Assembly: GCA_016219645.1 (NCBI GenBank)
Contig: JACRLR010000004.1
Location: 59,968-123,967 of the forward strand
Origin: Nitrospirota bacterium
GTDB lineage: Bacteria > Nitrospirota > Nitrospiria > Nitrospirales > Nitrospiraceae
DNA length: 64,000 nt
Reading direction: 5' to 3'
The notes beneath the pieces are model-generated. The model was not told the DNA's origin, did no database searches, and saw only the letters and a list, made by a program, of their open reading frames with translations. A program made the position numbers and the translations under genes. Shown here piece by piece: positions 34,275 to 43,145 of the stretch. Each line of letters opens with the position of its first letter. Within the stretch, counting starts at the first letter, position 1.

Positions 34275-35957
34275 ATGACAGATATTGAGATCAACCGGTC
34301 AGTGAAGGCACGTCCAATTCAGGAGGTTGCTGATCAGCTTGGTATCCAGGCCAGCGAGTTAGTCCCGCATGGAAGGCTAAAAGCAAAGGTTTCGCTTGAT
34401 GCCCTTGAGCGGGTTTCCGCGGCACCTCTCGGCCGGTATGTGCTCGTAACCGCCATCACTCCGACTCCGCTTGGAGAAGGCAAAACGACAACGTCCATAG
34501 GACTTGCCATGGGCCTTTCCCGCCTCGGCCATCGAACGGTCGTGACACTTCGACAACCTTCAATAGGGCCGGTGTTTGGGATTAAAGGTGGAGGAACAGG
34601 GGGAGGGCGAGCGCAAGTCCTTCCGATGGAAGAGATCAACCTCCACCTGACCGGCGACGCTCATGCTGTATCTGCCAGCCACAATCTTTTGTCAGCGTTT
34701 GTTGATAATCACTTGTTTCATGGAAATACTCTTCAGGTGGATCCCATTCGGATCACGTGGCCACGGACGTCTGGGGTCAGCGATCGGGCCTTACGACAGA
34801 TCGTGCTGGGAGAGGGTGTCGTGGCCCATTCGGGGCAGTTTGTGATCACAGAAGCCTCTGAAGTCATGGCAATTCTCGCTTTGGCATCGAGTCAAGCTGA
34901 TCTGAGACAGAGGCTCGGTCGAATCATTGTAGGGTTTACTAAGGGTGGTAAGCCATTGCGGGCAGAAGAGTTTGGATGTGCCGGGTCTATGGCGGTGTTG
35001 CTTAGAGAAGCGTTGTTGCCGAATATCGTTCAGACGCTTGAGGGAACCCCGGCGTTCGTGCATACGGGCCCGTTCGGTAATATCGCCCATGGGAACTGTT
35101 CGATTCTTTCCGATGGCATCGCCTTACGTTGTGGGGACTATGTCGTCACGGAGGCTGGATTCGGGAGTGATCTCGGGGCAGAGAAATTTTTCAACATCAA
35201 ATGTCGCCTTTCCGGATTCAAGCCGGCAGTAGGCGTGGTGGTTGTCACACTTCGTGCACTCAAGCTTCATGGTGGTGGAGGGGCGGTCAAGGTCGGAGCC
35301 CCACTCCCGGCAGGGCTTACCGGACCTAATCAGGAAGCATTGGCCAGAGGCTTTGCGAACTTGGAGCAGCACATTGCGAACGTGAAAGCCCATGGGGTAC
35401 CAGTGGTGGTGGCAGTCAATGCATTTGTCGATGATCCTGTGGATGAACTGAAGTGGGTGCGCGAGCGGTCTCTAGAGGTTGGGGCAGTGGGGGCTGCCGT
35501 TTCAACCCATTGGGCCGACGGGGGCAAAGGGGCGGAAGAGTTAGCGAGGTCGGTGGTCAGGGCCACAAAGGAAAGGTCCACATTCAGGCATTTATATGAT
35601 GTAGCCTGGCCGATCAAAAAGAAAATCCTGACTATCGCGACACAAATGTACGGGGCCTCTGCTGTGACGTTCGAGGCAGAAGCCGAGCGAGATATTGAAT
35701 TGGCACAGCAGCTCGGACTCGATCGCCTCCCCATCTGTATGGCAAAGACGCCACTATCACTGTCGCACGATCCGGCGTTGAAGGGGCGCCCATCCGGTTT
35801 TACGCTGCCCATCAAGGAGGTGCGAATACTGGCAGGGGCCGGGTTTCTCACGGCGGTCTGCTCAGGCATTCAACTGATGCCAGGCCTGCCGAAGAAGCCG
35901 GCAGGGGAACGAATTGGAATCGACCCAGGCACAGGCGAGATTGTGGGGCTGTCCTAA
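34275..35957 (+). CDS. fhs: Formate-tetrahydrofolate ligase
   Basis: This 560-residue ATP-dependent enzyme makes 10-formyl-THF from formate and tetrahydrofolate. Motifs present are ITPTPLGEGKTTTSIGLAMG (P-loop), RQPSIGPVFGIKGGGTGGGR, TGDAHAVSASHNLLSAFVDN, and VTEAGFGSDLGAEKFFNIKC. Length and motif order match the family. It supplies one-carbon units and can assimilate formate. A TGCTATACT -10-like element lies upstream near 34225. The gene ends 3 bp before the end of convergent hflC. Confidence 0.95.
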   Translation: MTDIEINRSVKARPIQEVADQLGIQASELVPHGRLKAKVSLDALERVSAAPLGRYVLVTAITPTPLGEGKTTTSIGLAMGLSRLGHRTVVTLRQPSIGPVFGIKGGGTGGGRAQVLPMEEINLHLTGDAHAVSASHNLLSAFVDNHLFHGNTLQVDPIRITWPRTSGVSDRALRQIVLGEGVVAHSGQFVITEASEVMAILALASSQADLRQRLGRIIVGFTKGGKPLRAEEFGCAGSMAVLLREALLPNIVQTLEGTPAFVHTGPFGNIAHGNCSILSDGIALRCGDYVVTEAGFGSDLGAEKFFNIKCRLSGFKPAVGVVVVTLRALKLHGGGGAVKVGAPLPAGLTGPNQEALARGFANLEQHIANVKAHGVPVVVAVNAFVDDPVDELKWVRERSLEVGAVGAAVSTHWADGGKGAEELARSVVRATKERSTFRHLYDVAWPIKKKILTIATQMYGASAVTFEAEAERDIELAQQLGLDRLPICMAKTPLSLSHDPALKGRPSGFTLPIKEVRILAGAGFLTAVCSGIQLMPGLPKKPAGERIGIDPGTGEIVGLS

Positions 35958-35960
35958 AAG

Positions 35961-36821
35961 TTAGCGCTGCTTCAGATAGCGGAAGAATTCTGAGTCAGGC
36001 CCAATTACCAGGGTGGACTTATCTTTGAAGGTTTTCTTATAGGCTTCCATTGAGCGGGTAAATTCAAAAAAGTGAGGGTCTTGTCGGTAAGCTTCGGCAT
36101 AGATCCGAAACGCTTTCGCATCCCCAGCGCCACGAAGTTCTTCCGACTCCTTATACGCCTGAGCCAGAATAATCTCTCGATCCTTTTCCGCCTCTGACCG
36201 GATTTTCTGGGCTTCCTCAGCACCTTCTGCGCGGTATTGCTTCGCCTGTCGTTCCCGTTCCGCTTGCATTCGGGCGAACACAGCCCGCTCATTCTGCTCA
36301 GGAAGGTCGGCTCGTTTGATCCTCACGTCATGGATCTCGATCCCATACGCAGATGCTTTCTCATTCGAGCGCTGGGTCACGATTTTCATGAGTTCGCCAC
36401 GGTGCGACGCGACAATTTCAATAAGGTCATGGCGTCCGAGTTCGACTCGAAGCTCGGAATAGATAATGTCATTGAGTCGTTGAAGGGCTCCCCGTTGGGA
36501 CTGAAAGCTCTGATAGACTTTAAGCGGGTCGACAATCCTCCACTTGGCGTAGTTGTCAAGGAGAAGAGTCTTCTTGTCTTGTGTGATCACATCTTGCGCG
36601 GCCGAGTCGTAATCCAACAGACGCTTGTCGAAGTAGATGACTTCTTGAGCGAAGGGCACTTTCACATAGAGCCCTGGCTCCGGGAGATTTCGAACAGGCT
36701 TTCCCAGTTGGACCACGATGGCAGTCTGGGTGATGTCGACGACGAAGAGAGGCGAGGCCCCTAGAAACAGCAAACCACCAATGACCGCCAGAAACGCAAT
36801 GATAAGCCCCTGCTTGGTCAT
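35961..36821 (-). CDS. hflC: HflC, SPFH-domain membrane protein
   Basis: This 286-residue protein has an N-terminal membrane helix (LIIAFLAVIGGLLFLGASPL) and an SPFH (band 7) domain (FVVDITQTAIVVQLGKPVRN, YDSAAQDVITQDKKTLLLDN), followed by a charged coiled coil with ERERQAKQYRAEGAEEAQKI. HflC and HflK form a large periplasmic cage that encloses and regulates the FtsH protease. The start overlaps the hflK stop by 4 bp (ATGA), so the two are coupled. Confidence 0.93.
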   Translation of the reverse strand: MTKQGLIIAFLAVIGGLLFLGASPLFVVDITQTAIVVQLGKPVRNLPEPGLYVKVPFAQEVIYFDKRLLDYDSAAQDVITQDKKTLLLDNYAKWRIVDPLKVYQSFQSQRGALQRLNDIIYSELRVELGRHDLIEIVASHRGELMKIVTQRSNEKASAYGIEIHDVRIKRADLPEQNERAVFARMQAERERQAKQYRAEGAEEAQKIRSEAEKDREIILAQAYKESEELRGAGDAKAFRIYAEAYRQDPHFFEFTRSMEAYKKTFKDKSTLVIGPDSEFFRYLKQR

Positions 36822-37879
36822 GGATTCTGGCTCTCACTGGTTGTTGTTGCGCCGGTCTTGGGCTTGATACGATCGAGCGGAAGATACGGCAGCATCCGAT
36901 CAGCTGTCTTCCCATCAATAATGATTTTCTCGATATTCGGCAGGATTTCTTCCATCGTTTCGATATAGATCCGTTTGCTGATGATGTCTTTGGCTTGGTT
37001 GTATTCTTTCAACGTCGCCACAAAACGGTTGGCCTCACCATGGGCGCGATCCACTCGCGCCTGGGCGTTGCCCTTGGCCTGGTTCACCACCTGGGCGGCT
37101 TCGCCTTGGGCTTTAGGGAGAATGTCGTTGCGATAACTCTGAGACTGGTTGATCAGTTTTTCTCGATCTTCCTTCGCATTCGTCACATCCTTGAACGCCG
37201 CCGCCACGGCTTCCGGAGGACTGACGTCCTGGAGTTGGACGGCTGCGACCTGGATGCCGCCCTGGTACTGATCGAGGAGAGCTTGCAGGAGCACCTGGGT
37301 ATCCTGTTGGATCTGCGCCTTGCCGGTCGTCAATGCCTCATCGATCTTGCCCTTTCCGACCACTTCGCGCATTGAGGCTTCGGCTGCTTTACTGATCGTC
37401 TCCTCAATTTGAGCGACGTTAAAGAGGTAGTTCGATGAATCTTTAATCTTGTATTGCACGATAAATTGGATGGCCAGGATGTTCATGTCGCCGGTGAGCA
37501 TCAGGGCTTCCTGCGCCAGCATTTGCTGGCGGCCTTGCCGCTCCGTACGGAAGCCGACCTCGACACGATGGAGTTTTTGGACTTTCGGCTGTAGAACCGA
37601 TTCGGCGAGAGGGATTTTCAAATGAGGGCCAGGTTCCACAGTTCGGACAGGGGCACCGAATCGCTTGACGACGCCCTCTTCATCCGGAGCGACGATAAAT
37701 ACGCATTGCCAGGCGAGAAAAATGATCAGCCCTAAAATCGCGATGTTTCTGAAGCCGGTTGAGGGCAATAGGTTCCCGAACGTGGGCATCAAATTCTTGA
37801 ATTGCGACTGGGCCTGCTTGAGCGCATCCTCAAGCGGGTCGCTCTTCCTACTCCAAGGATCTTTGGGGTCCCAGACCAT
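36818..37879 (-). CDS. hflK: HflK, SPFH-domain membrane protein
   Basis: The ATG at 37879 gives the canonical N-terminus MVWDPKDPW, a soluble segment (DALKQAQSQFKNLMP), a membrane helix (NIAILGLIIFLAWQCVFIVA) and the SPFH domain (EEGVVKRFGAPVRTVEPGPH, MLTGDMNILAIQFIVQYKIK). It ends with ERAHGEANRF-type coiled coil. A longer frame begins at 37999, but its extra 40 residues do not match the family. With HflC it forms the FtsH-associated complex in the inner membrane. A palindromic repeat (38078-38205) lies upstream. Confidence 0.92.
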   Translation of the reverse strand: MVWDPKDPWSRKSDPLEDALKQAQSQFKNLMPTFGNLLPSTGFRNIAILGLIIFLAWQCVFIVAPDEEGVVKRFGAPVRTVEPGPHLKIPLAESVLQPKVQKLHRVEVGFRTERQGRQQMLAQEALMLTGDMNILAIQFIVQYKIKDSSNYLFNVAQIEETISKAAEASMREVVGKGKIDEALTTGKAQIQQDTQVLLQALLDQYQGGIQVAAVQLQDVSPPEAVAAAFKDVTNAKEDREKLINQSQSYRNDILPKAQGEAAQVVNQAKGNAQARVDRAHGEANRFVATLKEYNQAKDIISKRIYIETMEEILPNIEKIIIDGKTADRMLPYLPLDRIKPKTGATTTSESQNP

Positions 37880-38077
37880 GCGAACCAGTTCGTTGAAAAT
37901 GGATAATGGCGACTGAATGTCTGTATCGCGCCACCTTAGCAGACTGCTTAGAAGGTATGCAATCACGATCATCTCTGGAGAGATCTGTCCCCAGACCACT
38001 AGCAGGGTGTTGACAAACTACTTGAGCAGAACGGTCACGCAAGGTCTGGATACTCGCAGACCCGTTGAGAAGCTATC

Positions 38078-38205
38078 GCAGGCTGTTCAGAAAGGCCGTC
38101 CAGCAAGGCCGCAGCAAGCGACGAGGCGGGAAGCGTACTCTCTGTAGTACGTTGAGCCTCTGAGCGCGGCGAGAACGCCGCTGGCGGACTTTGTCAACAG
38201 CCTGC
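38078..38205. repeat. 128-bp palindromic intergenic repeat, copy B
   Basis: It begins GCAGGCTGTTCAGAAAGGCC and ends GACTTTGTCAACAGCCTGC. The inner palindrome is GCGTACT...AGTACGTTGAG. Relative to copies A (7823) and C (48427) it is in reverse orientation: the CCAGCAAGGCCGCAGC arm comes first and the GAGAACGCCGCTGG arm last. It lies between divergently placed hflK and the 210-residue exported protein gene. Confidence 0.75.
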
Positions 38206-38340
38206 TAGCTAGAATTTCCCGGAGTCGGATGTCGGCAGGTGTAGGGAAAGCCATTCCATCGCGATGGAGCGTATGAAGAAACGAAGGTTTAGGGTAGGCG
38301 TCGATTAGGCTTTTCAGTATCCGGTGAGGACCAGCCTGGC

Positions 38341-38973
38341 TCAACAAAGACTTAATTTGCAGTCGGTCACGACAAGGTTTGAGGCTTTCTCACCTGCCTC
38401 AAGATCGAGAATCAGCCAGGCAAGCCCAGCGAACTGGTCATCCTTGGTTCGTTCCCGGTCTCCCTCGATCAGGCTGACGATGTAGTAGCGCCCAGCGGGA
38501 ATTTTGGTGAACCAGAAATGGCCGGTGGGGTTTGCTCTAGTTGTGCGGAGATAGGGGGCCAACCGCTTTTCCGTCCGGAGTCGAGTCAGCGCTTCGTGTG
38601 CGCAGTCAGCTAGGGAGCGTGGCGTTGGGCTGCCTTCAGCAGAGGCAGGGCTCTCCGTCGCTGAACAGGTGGTGGCCTTAAGTGTGTGGTCAAACCAATA
38701 GCGTGTGTAGGGGGTGATAGGAATAAGATGCACCGGAACACCGGCTTGGGTGACGGCTTTCCCGGATGGCGAGCCGAGAAATGCCTGTCCAGCCAGAGTG
38801 CCTCGCCCCTTCTGCTTATAAGGGAATAAGTCCTTTTCGTTGAGACTTGGAGGCTGTGGCACGAGGGCAGGAGACAGGTTGCTTGGCTCGTTGGCCTGTA
38901 CCTGGTTGTGCCACAACCCTCCCAGCAGGAGGGCAATGACTATTCCGCACCGGAGTTGTCTGCTTGGCGGCAT
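38341..38973 (-). CDS. Exported protein of unknown function, possible carboxypeptidase-regulatory-like fold
   Basis: This 210-residue protein has a signal peptide (CGIVIALLLGGLWHNQVQA). The mature part contains GTLAGQAFLGSPSGKAVTQA, which leads into VPVHLIPITPYTRYWFDHTL, and later FWFTKIPAGRYYIVSLI. This pattern (a G-x-A/V-x-G strand, then V-x-L-x-P-x-T, then the F-x-x-V/I-P-x-G-x-Y-x-V turn) resembles transthyretin-like, carboxypeptidase regulatory-like domains. It has three Cys near the middle and end. It is encoded 5 bp after the ferredoxin:thioredoxin reductase-type gene and probably shares its transcript, but no functional link is evident. Confidence 0.65.
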   Translation of the reverse strand: MPPSRQLRCGIVIALLLGGLWHNQVQANEPSNLSPALVPQPPSLNEKDLFPYKQKGRGTLAGQAFLGSPSGKAVTQAGVPVHLIPITPYTRYWFDHTLKATTCSATESPASAEGSPTPRSLADCAHEALTRLRTEKRLAPYLRTTRANPTGHFWFTKIPAGRYYIVSLIEGDRERTKDDQFAGLAWLILDLEAGEKASNLVVTDCKLSLC

Positions 38974-38978
38974 GGTTG

Positions 38979-39419
38979 TTATGTAGTAGATGCGGACGAT
39001 TCAGGTGTTTCGCCTAATGATGCCGGTGCAGCTGAAGCTTTGTGTTTCATGGCGCGGCCTTTGTCAGGGGTCGGATCTGTGATGACCCCATAGATCTCCC
39101 GCCCTTCATGGCTCTCCGGGAGATATTCTGTGATTGGCAGGCCGTCTTCCCTCACAAACAAGAGGCAGTGGCAGTATTTGTAGATCTGCATTTCATCACA
39201 GGCGCACATCCACCGGCGGAGTTTCGCTTCTGCTTGTTTATCCTTGTAGAAATTGCAGGGGCAGAGTGGTTTGCCCAGCTCGTCCATGTGCATCGCAAGA
39301 CCTTTGACCACGGCTTCGGTCACGGCATGATTCGGATGCATGGTCGTTCCGCTCTTCTCCGCGAATCCCTTCACATATTTCCACATCTTGTCGAGACTCA
39401 CTTGTTTGGGCTCAGCCAT
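38979..39419 (-). CDS. Ferredoxin:thioredoxin reductase, catalytic-subunit family protein
   Basis: This 146-residue protein carries the full cysteine signature of the catalytic subunit: CPC (53-55), 16 residues, CAC (72-74), 8 residues, CHC (83-85). These residues hold the [4Fe-4S] cluster and the redox-active disulfide that reduces thioredoxin with electrons from ferredoxin. No variable subunit is encoded nearby, as is also the case in several non-phototrophs. A charged C-terminal tail of about 35 residues is added. Ferredoxin partners such as the protein at 46373 are possible. Confidence 0.88.
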   Translation of the reverse strand: MAEPKQVSLDKMWKYVKGFAEKSGTTMHPNHAVTEAVVKGLAMHMDELGKPLCPCNFYKDKQAEAKLRRWMCACDEMQIYKYCHCLLFVREDGLPITEYLPESHEGREIYGVITDPTPDKGRAMKHKASAAPASLGETPESSASTT

Positions 39420-39599
39420 TCAAGAATCCTTTCAATCAAGCTGGCGGTAAGGAACGAGAGGGAAGACGTGAGATGTCACCCCGTAGCCTTAGGCCTCTCG
39501 CCTCATACCCGCATGTGAGTGCATAGTTTACAAGCGCTGGTGCGTCCTTTACAATCCAACACTTCCTGTAAATTCCGTAGGATTGGATAGAAAGTAAAG

Positions 39600-42500
39600 A
39601 TGTCGGATACCCATAATCAATTGGTGGCCAGACTGGCGGAAGAAGTGGGGACTGCTTCGGCTCAGCACCTGGTCTCTTGTCTCGTCGAAACCCATGCAAA
39701 TTCGAATCAGGTCGAAGGTGTCTTGCTGTTACTCGATGAATTAAGGAAAGTCTCGCCCAAGGTGGCTCGTGCCGCGATCGAATCGCTCCCGGACTTGCAA
39801 CGGAAAGGACGGCTCAGCGATGTGTTGATCTGGCTGGATCTTGGCGCCACATTGGCCGAATCATCCGGGGCGATCGGGCTGAAATTTTTCAAAGAGAGTC
39901 CGCTGATGTTGAGTCTGATCGAACAACCGTCGGTTCGGTTGTTGGTACTCAAAGCCGCTCTGGAATTGGCTGAGCAGGATGGGAATATTGCACTGGAATT
40001 TCTCCGCGTGGCTCCGGAGGCGGTGAGGGTTATTTCGCCGGATCAGCTGGAAGCCTGGTTAGAGATCGGGTTTGAGCTGGTGCAGATCGATTTTGTCGTG
40101 GCGCTGGAGTACATCCACCAGATTCCAGCGGTTGCCCGTGTGTTACCCGTTCAAGACGCCAAGGCCTGGGCGATGTTCGGAGTGAAGCTCGTATCCTGGA
40201 ATAGCTTCGGCATGGCGGATTATTTCGGAACTATCGAATTCCTCCGCACCAGTCCGCTCATCCTCGGCGGTGTGGATGATCACTCGGTGAGGGCCAAGGT
40301 TGTCACGGTTGGGTCGTTGATGGCTGATCGTGACCCCGGGTCGGCCATTTCCTGGTTGTCCGAATCACCACGACTGTTGTGTCCGGTGCCGAATCAGGGA
40401 TGGAGACTAAGGATATTGCAGTACGGAGCCTTAGTCGCAGAGCGTGACGCAGAAACGGCGTTGGCCTATTTGCGGGGTGCACCGGAACTGGTGAGCGTGA
40501 TCGGAGAGTCTGCCGAGGCGGCAGCGCGTTTTGAGGCCTGGTTTAGAGCCGGGATGGAAGTCCTGGCTTACAGTGTAGAAGGTGCCAGGGCCTATTTCGC
40601 CCTGGAGTCGCAGAAGGCGCTCATATCTGTGGAGGCGGCCTTGAGCGGTGTGCCGCTTCGGCAGGTGGCACGTACTGTGAAGCTCTTCATACAGGGGCTC
40701 TGCGGAACGGATCTGACGATTCAGGCGCTTCCGGATTCGCTGAGTCAAGACACGGCCATGCGGGCGACGGTGAGCCGGGATGGGCGCATCATCTCATTGC
40801 CAGCCGTCCTTCGTCGCTACCCCACTGCCGATGAGAATATGCGTTTGTATCTGGTCATGGCGGCTCATGAAGCGGGGCATGTGGAATTCGGGACCTATCG
40901 CCTGACCCTTGAGCCGTTCGCGGATCTGATTATGTCCTTGCGCCAACAGTATGGTCTGATGGATCGGGCCGCGCCTGACAATTTGGCAGCGCTATTTCGC
41001 CTCTACCCTCATCCGGGATTGATCCAGGATTTATGGACCCTCGTGGAGGACGCGCGAGTTGAGTCCTTGCTGCAGCGGGAATACCCTGGACTTCAGCGAG
41101 ACCTCCAGCGATTCGCGCGAGAGGCAATCACGACACGTTCACTGACGCAAGGGTTGACCGTGAAGGAACTCGTCGTCGATCAACTGCTCCAGTTGTCAAC
41201 CGCTGCCTCTCAGCCTGTCGCAATCCATGAAGCGATCAAAGACGAGATTGCTGTCCTCTGGCCGATGTGCCAGACGATTCTGAGTCCCACAGCGACTGCG
41301 GAAGAGGCTGTGCTGGTAGCCCATGCGCTCTATGTGCGGCTCGATGAGCTGTTGGCACAGAAGGGGGCGATGGTCCGGGGCGATCTGGCCGATAACGAGT
41401 CAGGAGATCCGGGGGTGGGCCCTTCTGCTTCCGAGCGAACCGGTGAGGACTATCGTCCTGTCACCAACTGGGTTTATCGTGGGGCGATGAATCCTGAGTT
41501 CATTCGTGAGCAGGATCAGGATGGCCGAGTCTCGGACGATCAGAACCAATCGGAGGACATCGAACGGCTAGCGAGTGCGGCGGACGGGACACCGGAGTCG
41601 TCAGCCAAGGGTCAATCGGGTCGAGAGGGAATGCGTACGGTGACTGAACGAGGCGGCCTTGTCGGGGGGCGGCAATTGCCCTCTCATGTAGAAGAACTGC
41701 TAGCCGTAAAGGTTGAGCAATCCACCCTGCCCGATCATGCGGGGCCTGGTGATCGCTCGGTGCGTTATCCGGAATGGGATCAGGACATCGACGACTATCG
41801 CCTCAATTGGTGTCGCGTCGTCGAGCGCACTGCGGAAGAGGGAAGCGGGGATATCGTGGGCGCCACGTTGAGCGTACACGGGAGTGCAGTCTCGGCCCTG
41901 CGTCGTTTTTTCGAAGGTCTGCGGCCGCCCGGGTTACGGCGCGTACCTCGCCAGGCCGACGGCGATGAGCTCGATGTGGATGCCGCGGTTCGCCTGTGTG
42001 CTGAGCGGGCTGCGGGGGAAAATGTGTCTGACAGAATTTATGTCAAGCGGGAGCGAAAAGAACGGGATGTCGCGGTCGCATTTCTGGTCGACGTGAGTGG
42101 GTCAACCAGCCGCCAGTTGGAGGGAGGCCGCCGCGTGATCGATGTGGAGAAAGAGGGGCTGGTTCTTTTGTGTGAAGCGCTTGAGGCTGTCGGAGATCAG
42201 TATGCCCTCTATGGCTATTCGGGCCAGGGCCGGGGGCAAGTCGACTTTCTTGTCATGAAGGATTTTGACGATGAATTGGGCGGGAAGGCAGCGCAGCGTC
42301 TAGGCGGACTGTCCCCTATGCAACAAAACCGTGATGGGGCGGCTATTCGCCATGCCACTGCCAAGTTGCTGGCGCGAGAGGCGCGGACGCGGCTGCTTGT
42401 GCTCATCAGCGATGGGCGTCCACTCGATGACGGCTATAAGGACGAGTATTCCCTGGAAGACACAAAGGTGGCATTACGGGAGGCGCGTCGGCAAGGGGTC

Positions 42501-42641
42501 CATCCGTTTTGTGTCACGATCGATCGGGAGGCCGATGCCTATGTACGAAGAATGTACGGAGACGTGCAGTTCATGGTCATTGATCATATCGAAGCCTTGC
42601 CGATGCGATTGCCGCGGATCTATCAACGGCTCACGACGTAG
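39600..42641 (+). CDS. Large NorD/CbbO-like VWA-domain protein
   Basis: This 1013-residue cytosolic protein has an N-terminal region (about 1-360) of repeated alpha-helical units with recurring phrases such as ALEFLRVAPEAVRVIS, ALEYIHQIPAVARVLP and ALAYLRGAPELVSVIG. A central region carries the HEAGH motif (about residues 422-426, AAHEAGHVEFG). The C-terminal VWA domain shows the MIDAS motif DVSGSTS near residue 830, LVLISDGRPLDDGYKDEYSL and VTIDREADAYVRRMYGD. NorD/CbbO proteins act with MoxR-type AAA ATPases such as NorQ/CbbQ to mature metalloenzymes. No MoxR gene is adjacent. The target is unknown. Confidence 0.85.
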   Translation: MSDTHNQLVARLAEEVGTASAQHLVSCLVETHANSNQVEGVLLLLDELRKVSPKVARAAIESLPDLQRKGRLSDVLIWLDLGATLAESSGAIGLKFFKESPLMLSLIEQPSVRLLVLKAALELAEQDGNIALEFLRVAPEAVRVISPDQLEAWLEIGFELVQIDFVVALEYIHQIPAVARVLPVQDAKAWAMFGVKLVSWNSFGMADYFGTIEFLRTSPLILGGVDDHSVRAKVVTVGSLMADRDPGSAISWLSESPRLLCPVPNQGWRLRILQYGALVAERDAETALAYLRGAPELVSVIGESAEAAARFEAWFRAGMEVLAYSVEGARAYFALESQKALISVEAALSGVPLRQVARTVKLFIQGLCGTDLTIQALPDSLSQDTAMRATVSRDGRIISLPAVLRRYPTADENMRLYLVMAAHEAGHVEFGTYRLTLEPFADLIMSLRQQYGLMDRAAPDNLAALFRLYPHPGLIQDLWTLVEDARVESLLQREYPGLQRDLQRFAREAITTRSLTQGLTVKELVVDQLLQLSTAASQPVAIHEAIKDEIAVLWPMCQTILSPTATAEEAVLVAHALYVRLDELLAQKGAMVRGDLADNESGDPGVGPSASERTGEDYRPVTNWVYRGAMNPEFIREQDQDGRVSDDQNQSEDIERLASAADGTPESSAKGQSGREGMRTVTERGGLVGGRQLPSHVEELLAVKVEQSTLPDHAGPGDRSVRYPEWDQDIDDYRLNWCRVVERTAEEGSGDIVGATLSVHGSAVSALRRFFEGLRPPGLRRVPRQADGDELDVDAAVRLCAERAAGENVSDRIYVKRERKERDVAVAFLVDVSGSTSRQLEGGRRVIDVEKEGLVLLCEALEAVGDQYALYGYSGQGRGQVDFLVMKDFDDELGGKAAQRLGGLSPMQQNRDGAAIRHATAKLLAREARTRLLVLISDGRPLDDGYKDEYSLEDTKVALREARRQGVHPFCVTIDREADAYVRRMYGDVQFMVIDHIEALPMRLPRIYQRLTT

Positions 42642-42666
42642 AAGAGGTAAGGGGTGTGAAGAATCG

Positions 42667-43074
42667 ATGACGAATTCCGTTGAGAGACCGACAGTGCCGC
42701 CCTGGTTGTACAAGCTGTTTACAGGACATCAGTATCCCTATGTCCGCCGGTTGGCGAAGTTTGCACAGCCTATCAAGCCTGGAGAGGATCGCCCGGAGCC
42801 GACCAAGGATCTCATCGAAGCCAAGTTTTGGGAGGTCTATCCCCGTTGTTGGGCCAAGGTGCTTCAGGAAGTGAAAGTGGGGATGATCGTGGTGTTCCAC
42901 GACCTCGGTGAATATCCGGCCGGCGGGTATCAGGAATTGGTCGATGATCCTGACGCCTTTCTGGCCAAGACCTATGGCAAGAAAAAGATCAAAGTCAATT
43001 TCTATGATGGGGACAATTTCGTCTGCACGATCAATTTTAAAGTCGCCGGCTGGACCGAACATGAACATGCGTGA
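42667..43074 (+). CDS. Conserved hypothetical protein next to the VWA gene
   Basis: The ATG at 42667 gives 135 residues, beginning MTNSVERPTVPPWLYKLFTG. Conserved-looking segments are HQYPYVRRLAKFAQPIKPGE, EAKFWEVYPRCWAKVLQEVK and KVNFYDGDNFVCTINFKVAG. It has neither a signal peptide nor membrane helices. The gene begins 25 bp after the VWA gene, so the two are probably co-transcribed, and a shared job in metalloenzyme maturation is conceivable. I do not recognise a family. Confidence 0.65.
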   Translation: MTNSVERPTVPPWLYKLFTGHQYPYVRRLAKFAQPIKPGEDRPEPTKDLIEAKFWEVYPRCWAKVLQEVKVGMIVVFHDLGEYPAGGYQELVDDPDAFLAKTYGKKKIKVNFYDGDNFVCTINFKVAGWTEHEHA

Positions 43075-43139
43075 GGGGTCAGGGGTGAGGCGTAAGGGGT
43101 CTTTACGTTTCACGTTTCACGCTTCACGTTTCACGAGGT
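43070..43139. repeat. 7-nt-period repeat between the hypothetical gene and mdh
   Basis: The left half has units of 7 such as AGGGGTC, AGGGGTG, AGGCGTA, AGGGGTC. The right half is ACGTTTC repeated four times (third copy ACGCTTC). The halves can pair over part of their length with wobble pairs. It begins at the stop codon of the upstream gene and ends about 7 bp before the mdh start. Confidence 0.7.
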
Positions 43140-43145
43140 GAGGGC

